Position numbers and translations under genes: made by a program. Of a stretch of DNA of 64,000 bases, positions 59,782 to 64,000 are shown piece after piece. A model generated the notes under the pieces. That model saw only the letters and a program-made list of their open reading frames with translations. It did not search any database and was not told the DNA's origin. How positions within the stretch are numbered: the first letter of the stretch is position 1; each line of letters begins with the position of its first letter. The stretch is from Phocoena phocoena (Eukaryota > Chordata > Mammalia > Artiodactyla > Phocoenidae), in contig NC_089236.1 in the NCBI RefSeq assembly GCF_963924675.1, forward strand, positions 28,543,319-28,607,318, read 5' to 3'.

Positions 59782-62700
59782 TTAAATTCCATATATATGT
59801 GTTAGCATACGGTACTTGTCTTTTTCTTTCTGACTTACTTCACTCTGTATGACAGACACTAGGTCTATCCATCTCATTACAAATAACTCAATTTCATTTC
59901 TTTTTAAGGCTGAGTAATATTCCATTGTGTATATGTGCCACATCTTCTTTATCCATTCGTCCGATGATGGGCGCTTAGTTTCTTTCCATCTCCGGGCTAT
60001 TGTAAATAGAGCTGCAATGAACATTTTGGTACATGACTCTTTTTGAATTTTGGTTTTCTCAGGGTATATGCCCAGTAGTGGGATTGCTGGGTCATATGGT
60101 AATTCTATTTGTAGTTTTTTAAGGAACCTCCATACTGTTCTCCATAGTGGCTGAACCAATTCACATTCCCACCAGCAGTGCAAGAGTGTCCCATTTTCTC
60201 CACACCCTCTCCAGCATTTATTGTTTCTAGATTTTTTAATGATGGCCATTCTGACTGGTGTGAGATGATATCTCATTGTAGTTTGATTTGCATTTCTCTA
60301 ATGATTAATGATGTTGAGCATTCTTTCATGTGTTTGTTGGCATTCTTTATATCTTCTTTGGAGAAATGTCTGTTTAGGTCTTCTGCCCATTTTTGGATTG
60401 GGTTGTTTGTTTTTTTGTTATTGAGCTGCATGAGCTGCTTGTAAATTTTGGAGATTAATCTTTTGTCAGTTGCTTCATTTGCAAATGTTTTCTCCCATTC
60501 TGAGGGTTGTCTTTTGGTCTTGATTATGGTTTCCTTTGCTGTGCAAAAGCTTTGAAGTTTCATTAGGTCCCATTTGTTTATTTTTGTTTTTATTTCCATT
60601 ACTCTAGGAGGTGGGTCAGAAAGGATCTTGCTGTGATTTATGTCATAGAGTATTCTTCCTATGTTTTCCTCTAAGCGTTTGATAGTTTCTGGCCTTACAT
60701 TTAGGCCTTTAATCCATTTTGAGCTTATTTTTGTGTACGGTGTTAGGGAGTGATCGAATCTCATACTTTTACATGTACCTGTCCAGTTTTCCCAGCACCA
60801 TTTATTGAAGAGGCTGTCCTTTCTCCACTGTACATTCCTGCCTCCTTTATCAAAGATAAGGTGTCCATATGTGCGTGGGTTTATCTCTGGGCTTTCTATC
60901 CTGTTCCACTGATCTATCTTTCTGTTTTTGTGCCAGTACCATAATGTCTTGATTACTGTTGCTTTGTAGTATAGTCTGAAGTCAGGGAGCCTGATTCCTC
61001 CAGCTCCTTTTTTCGTTCTCAATATTGCTTTGGCTATTCGGGGTCTTTTGTGTTTCCATACAAATTGCGAAACATTTTGTTCTAATTCTGTGAAAAATGC
61101 CAGTGGTAGTTTGATAGGGATTGCATTGAATCTGTAGATTGCTTTGGGTAGTAGAGTCATTTTAACAATGTTGATTCTTCCCATCCAAGAACATGGTATA
61201 TCTCTCCATCTATTTGGATCATCTTTAATTTCTTTCATCAGTGTCCTATAATTTTCTGCATACAGGTCTTTCGTCTCCTTAGGTAGGTTTATTCCTAGAT
61301 ATTTTATTCTTTTTGTTGCAATGGTAAATGGGAGTGCTTTCTTGATTTCACTTTCAGATTTTTCATCATTAGTATATAGGAATGCCAGAGATTTCTGTGC
61401 ATTAATTTTGTATCCTGCTACTTTACCAAATTCATTGATTAGCTCTAGTAGTTATCTGGTAGCATCTTTACGATTCTCTATGTATAGTATCATGTCATCT
61501 GCAAACAGTGACAGCTTTACTTCTTCTTTTCCGATTTGGATTCCTTTTATTTCCTTTTCTTCTCTGATTGCTGTGGCTAAAACTTCCAAAACTATGTTGA
61601 ATAAGAGTGGTGAGAGTGGGCAACCTTGTCTTGTTCCTGATCTTAGTGGAAATGCTTTCAGTTTTTCACCATTGAGGATGATGTTTGCTGTGGGCTTGTC
61701 ATATATGGCCTTTATTATGTTGAGGCAAGTTCCCTCTATGCCTACTTTCTGGAGGGTTTTTATCATAAATGGGTGTTGAATTTTGTTGAAAGCTTTCTCT
61801 GCATCTATTGAGATGATTATATGGTTTTTCTCCTTCAATTTGTTGATATGGTTTATCACATTGATAGATTTGCATATATTGAAGAATCCTTGCTTTCCTG
61901 GAATAAACCCCACTTGATCATGGTGTATGATCCTTTTAATGTGCTGTTGGATTCTGTTTGCTAGTATTTTGTTGAGGATTTTTGCATCTATGTTCATCAG
62001 TGATATTGGCCTGTAGTTTTCTTTCTGTGTGACATCCTTGTCTGGTTTTGGTATCAAGGTGATGGTGGCCTCGTAGAAGGAATTTGGGAGTGTTCCTCCC
62101 TCTGCTATGTTTTGGAAGAGTTCGAGAAGGATAGGTGTTAGCTCTTCTCTAAACGTTTGATAGAATTCACCTGTGAAGCCATCTGATCCTGGGCTTTTGT
62201 TTGTTGGAAGATTTTTAATCACAGTTTCAATTTCAGTGCTTGTGATTGGTCTGTTCATATTTTCTATTTCTTCCTGATTCAGTCTTGGCAGGTTGTGCAT
62301 TTCTAAGAATTTGTCCATTTCTTCCAGATTGTCCATTTTATTGGCATAGAGTTGCTTGTAGTAATCTCTCATGATTTTTTTTATTTCTGCAGTGCCAGTT
62401 GTTACTTCTCCTTTTTCATTTCTAATTCTATTGATTTGAGTCTTCTCCCTTTTTTTCTTGATGAGTCTGGCTAGTGGTTTATCTATTTTGTTTATCTTCT
62501 CAAAAACCACCTTTTAGTTTTATTGATATTTGTTATCGTTTCCTTCATTTCTTTTTCATTTATTTCTGATCTGATTTTTATGATTTCTTTCCTTCTGCTA
62601 GCTTTGGGGCTTTTTTGTTCTTCTTTCTCTAATTGCTTTAGGTGCAAGGTTAGGTTGTTTATTCGAGATGTTTCCTGCTTCTTAAGGTGGGCTTGTATTG

Positions 62701-63598
62701 CTATAAACTTCCCCCTTAGAAATGCTTTTGCTGCATCCCATAGGTTTTGGGTCGTTGTGTCTCCATTGTCATTTGTTTCTAGGTATTTTTTTATTTCCTC
62801 TTTGATTTCTTCAGTGATCACTTCATTATTAAGTAGTGTATTGTTTAGTCTCCATGTGTTTGTATATTTTACAGATCTTTTCCTGTAATTGATATCTAGT
62901 CTCATGGAGTTGTGGTCAGAAAAGATACTTGATACAATTTCAATTTTCTTAAATTTACCAAGGCTTGATTTGTGACCCACGATATGATCTATCCTGGAGA
63001 ATGTTCCATGAGCACTTGAGAAAAATGTGTATTCTGTTGTTTTTGGATGGAGTGTCCTATAAATATCAATTAAGTCCATCTTGTTTAATTTATCATTTAA
63101 AGCTTGTGTTTCCTTATTTATTTTCATTTTGGATGATCTGTCCATGGGTGAAAGTGGGGTGTTAAAGTCCCCTACTATGAATGTGTTACTGACAATTTCC
63201 CCTTTTATGGCTGTTAGTATTTGCCTTATGTATTGAGGTGCTCCTATGTTGGGTGCATAAATATTTACAATTGTTATATCTTCTTCTTGGATCGATCCCT
63301 TGATCATTATGTAGTGTCCTTCTTTATCTCTTTTAATAGTCTTTGTTTTAAAGTCTATTTTGTCTGATATGAGAATTACTACTCCAGCTTTCTTTTGGTT
63401 TCCATTTGCATGGAATATCTTTTTCCATCCCCTTACTTTCAGTCTGTATGTGTCTCTAGGTCTGAGGTGGGTCTCTTGTAGACAGCATATATAAGGGTCT
63501 TGCTTTTGTATCCATTCAGCCAATCTGTGTCTTTTGGTGGGAGCATTTAGTCCATTTACATTTAAGGTAATTATCGATATGTATGTTCCTATTCCCAT
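59782..63598 (-). pseudogene. L1 ORF2, nearly intact, three disabling lesions
   Basis: ORF2p supplies endonuclease, reverse transcriptase and a Cys-rich RNA-binding C-terminus for target-primed reverse transcription in the nucleus. It starts at 63598 ([20 protein letters not shown]). Endonuclease landmarks: NVNGLN, QETHL, IVGDFN, and SDHN near residue 230. A one-base deletion at about 62502-62506 breaks the linker. The RT block (62510-61452) includes [15 protein letters not shown] and the catalytic Phe-Ala-Asp-Asp at 61505-61494. A nonsense TAA at 61454-61452 follows 14 codons later, in frame with the downstream block. A one-base deletion at about 60280-60284 separates the last 164 codons, which hold the Cys/His cluster and end MLTHIYGI at 59782. 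Inactive as a whole. Confidence 0.95.
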
Positions 63599-63656
63599 TT
63601 TCTATATTGTTTTGGGTTCGTTATTATAGGTCGTTTCCTTCTCTTGCATTTCTTAT

Positions 63657-64000
63657 CTAGAGAAGTTCCTTTAGCATTTGTTGTAAAGCTGGTTCAGTGG
63701 TGCTGAACTCTCTCATCTTTTGCTTGTCTGTAAAGGTTTTAATTTCTCCATCAAATCTGAATGAGATCCTTGCTGGGTAGAGTAGTCTTGGTTGCAGGTT
63801 TTTCTCCTTCATCACTTTCAGTATGTCCTGCCACTCCCTTCTGGCTTGTAGGGTTTCTGCTGAGAGATCAGCTGTTAACCTTATGGGGATTCCCTTGTGT
63901 GTTATTTGTTGTTTTTCCCTTGCTGCTTTTAATATGCTTTCTTTGTATTTAATTTTTGACAGTTTGATTAATATGTGTCTTGGCGTATTTCTCCTTGTAT
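63657..64000 (-). pseudogene. L1 ORF1, C-terminal part, cut by window end
   Basis: Reverse-strand reading covers the end of the RRM-like domain and the C-terminal domain, finishing with QQMLKELL and a TAG stop at 63659-63657, 58 bp upstream of the ORF2 start. No stop is obvious in this part. Completeness cannot be judged because the N-terminus is off-window. Confidence 0.85.

Larger units (their letters stand above)
59391..64000 (-). mobile_element. Youngest-looking L1 LINE, minus strand, continues past window end
   Basis: T-rich (ATTT)n tail at 59391-59415, 3'UTR to about 59780, ORF2 63598-59782, and the 3' part of ORF1 (64000-63657). It inserted into the L1 at 56656-59390. It has the longest open ORF2 blocks in the window (368, 352, 321 and 164 codons). 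The 5' end and right TSD are outside the window. Confidence 0.96.

Overview
The window is non-coding mammalian DNA, almost certainly from a cetacean. Four copies of a tRNA-derived SINE of the CHR type (cetacean-hippo-ruminant family) are present. The copy at 14798-15010 is nearly pristine, with an uninterrupted A-tail. The L1 copies are of the cetartiodactyl type (ORF1, ORF2, roughly 2 kb 5'UTR), and several look young. The background is AT-rich. I found no credible host protein-coding gene, rRNA, functional tRNA, CRISPR or bacterial feature. Essentially every long open frame is a piece of L1 ORF1/ORF2, a frame antisense to one, or a SINE shadow.

Layout. 1-3985: plus-strand L1 (ORF2 endonuclease to 3' end), split by a SINE at 2979-3183. 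4080-12319: an older minus-strand L1 3' part, into which a full-length minus-strand L1 (4568-11872) inserted; a SINE lies at its right edge. 12560-13760: ancient L1 ORF1-like relic. 13760-16376: unassigned DNA with one young SINE and an ancient L1 scrap. 16396-23606 and 25928-33185: two more full-length minus-strand L1s with clear target-site duplications (TSDs), separated by 2.3 kb of unassigned DNA. 33540-34036: GC-rich degenerate tandem repeat. 34037-35010: 5'-truncated plus-strand L1. 35010-42744: the largest L1-free stretch, holding L2 and MIR relics. 42759-47946: an old plus-strand L1 with both ends but a large internal deletion. 48371-48612: short L1 3' end. 48935-49440: L2 relics. 51330-53345: ancient L1 and a 5'-inverted L1. 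53370-54172: MIR and a Tigger1-type DNA transposon relic. 54175-54960: ancient L1. 56394-59390: SINE plus an L1 that is interrupted from about 59391 to the window end by the youngest-looking L1.

How the parts relate: the L1s are autonomous retrotransposons (ORF1p RNA-binding protein, ORF2p endonuclease/reverse transcriptase). The CHR SINEs are RNA polymerase III-derived non-autonomous elements that share the L1 endonuclease target signature (TTTT/AA) seen at several insertion points here. All copies in the window carry disabling lesions or are truncated, so I see no element that could retrotranspose on its own. The window reads as a transposon graveyard with good relative-age information from nesting. 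I did not find a convincing undescribed biological system. The least explained items are the GC-rich tandem repeat at 33.5-34.0 kb and the purine-rich tract recurring at the same place in three L1 5' regions.
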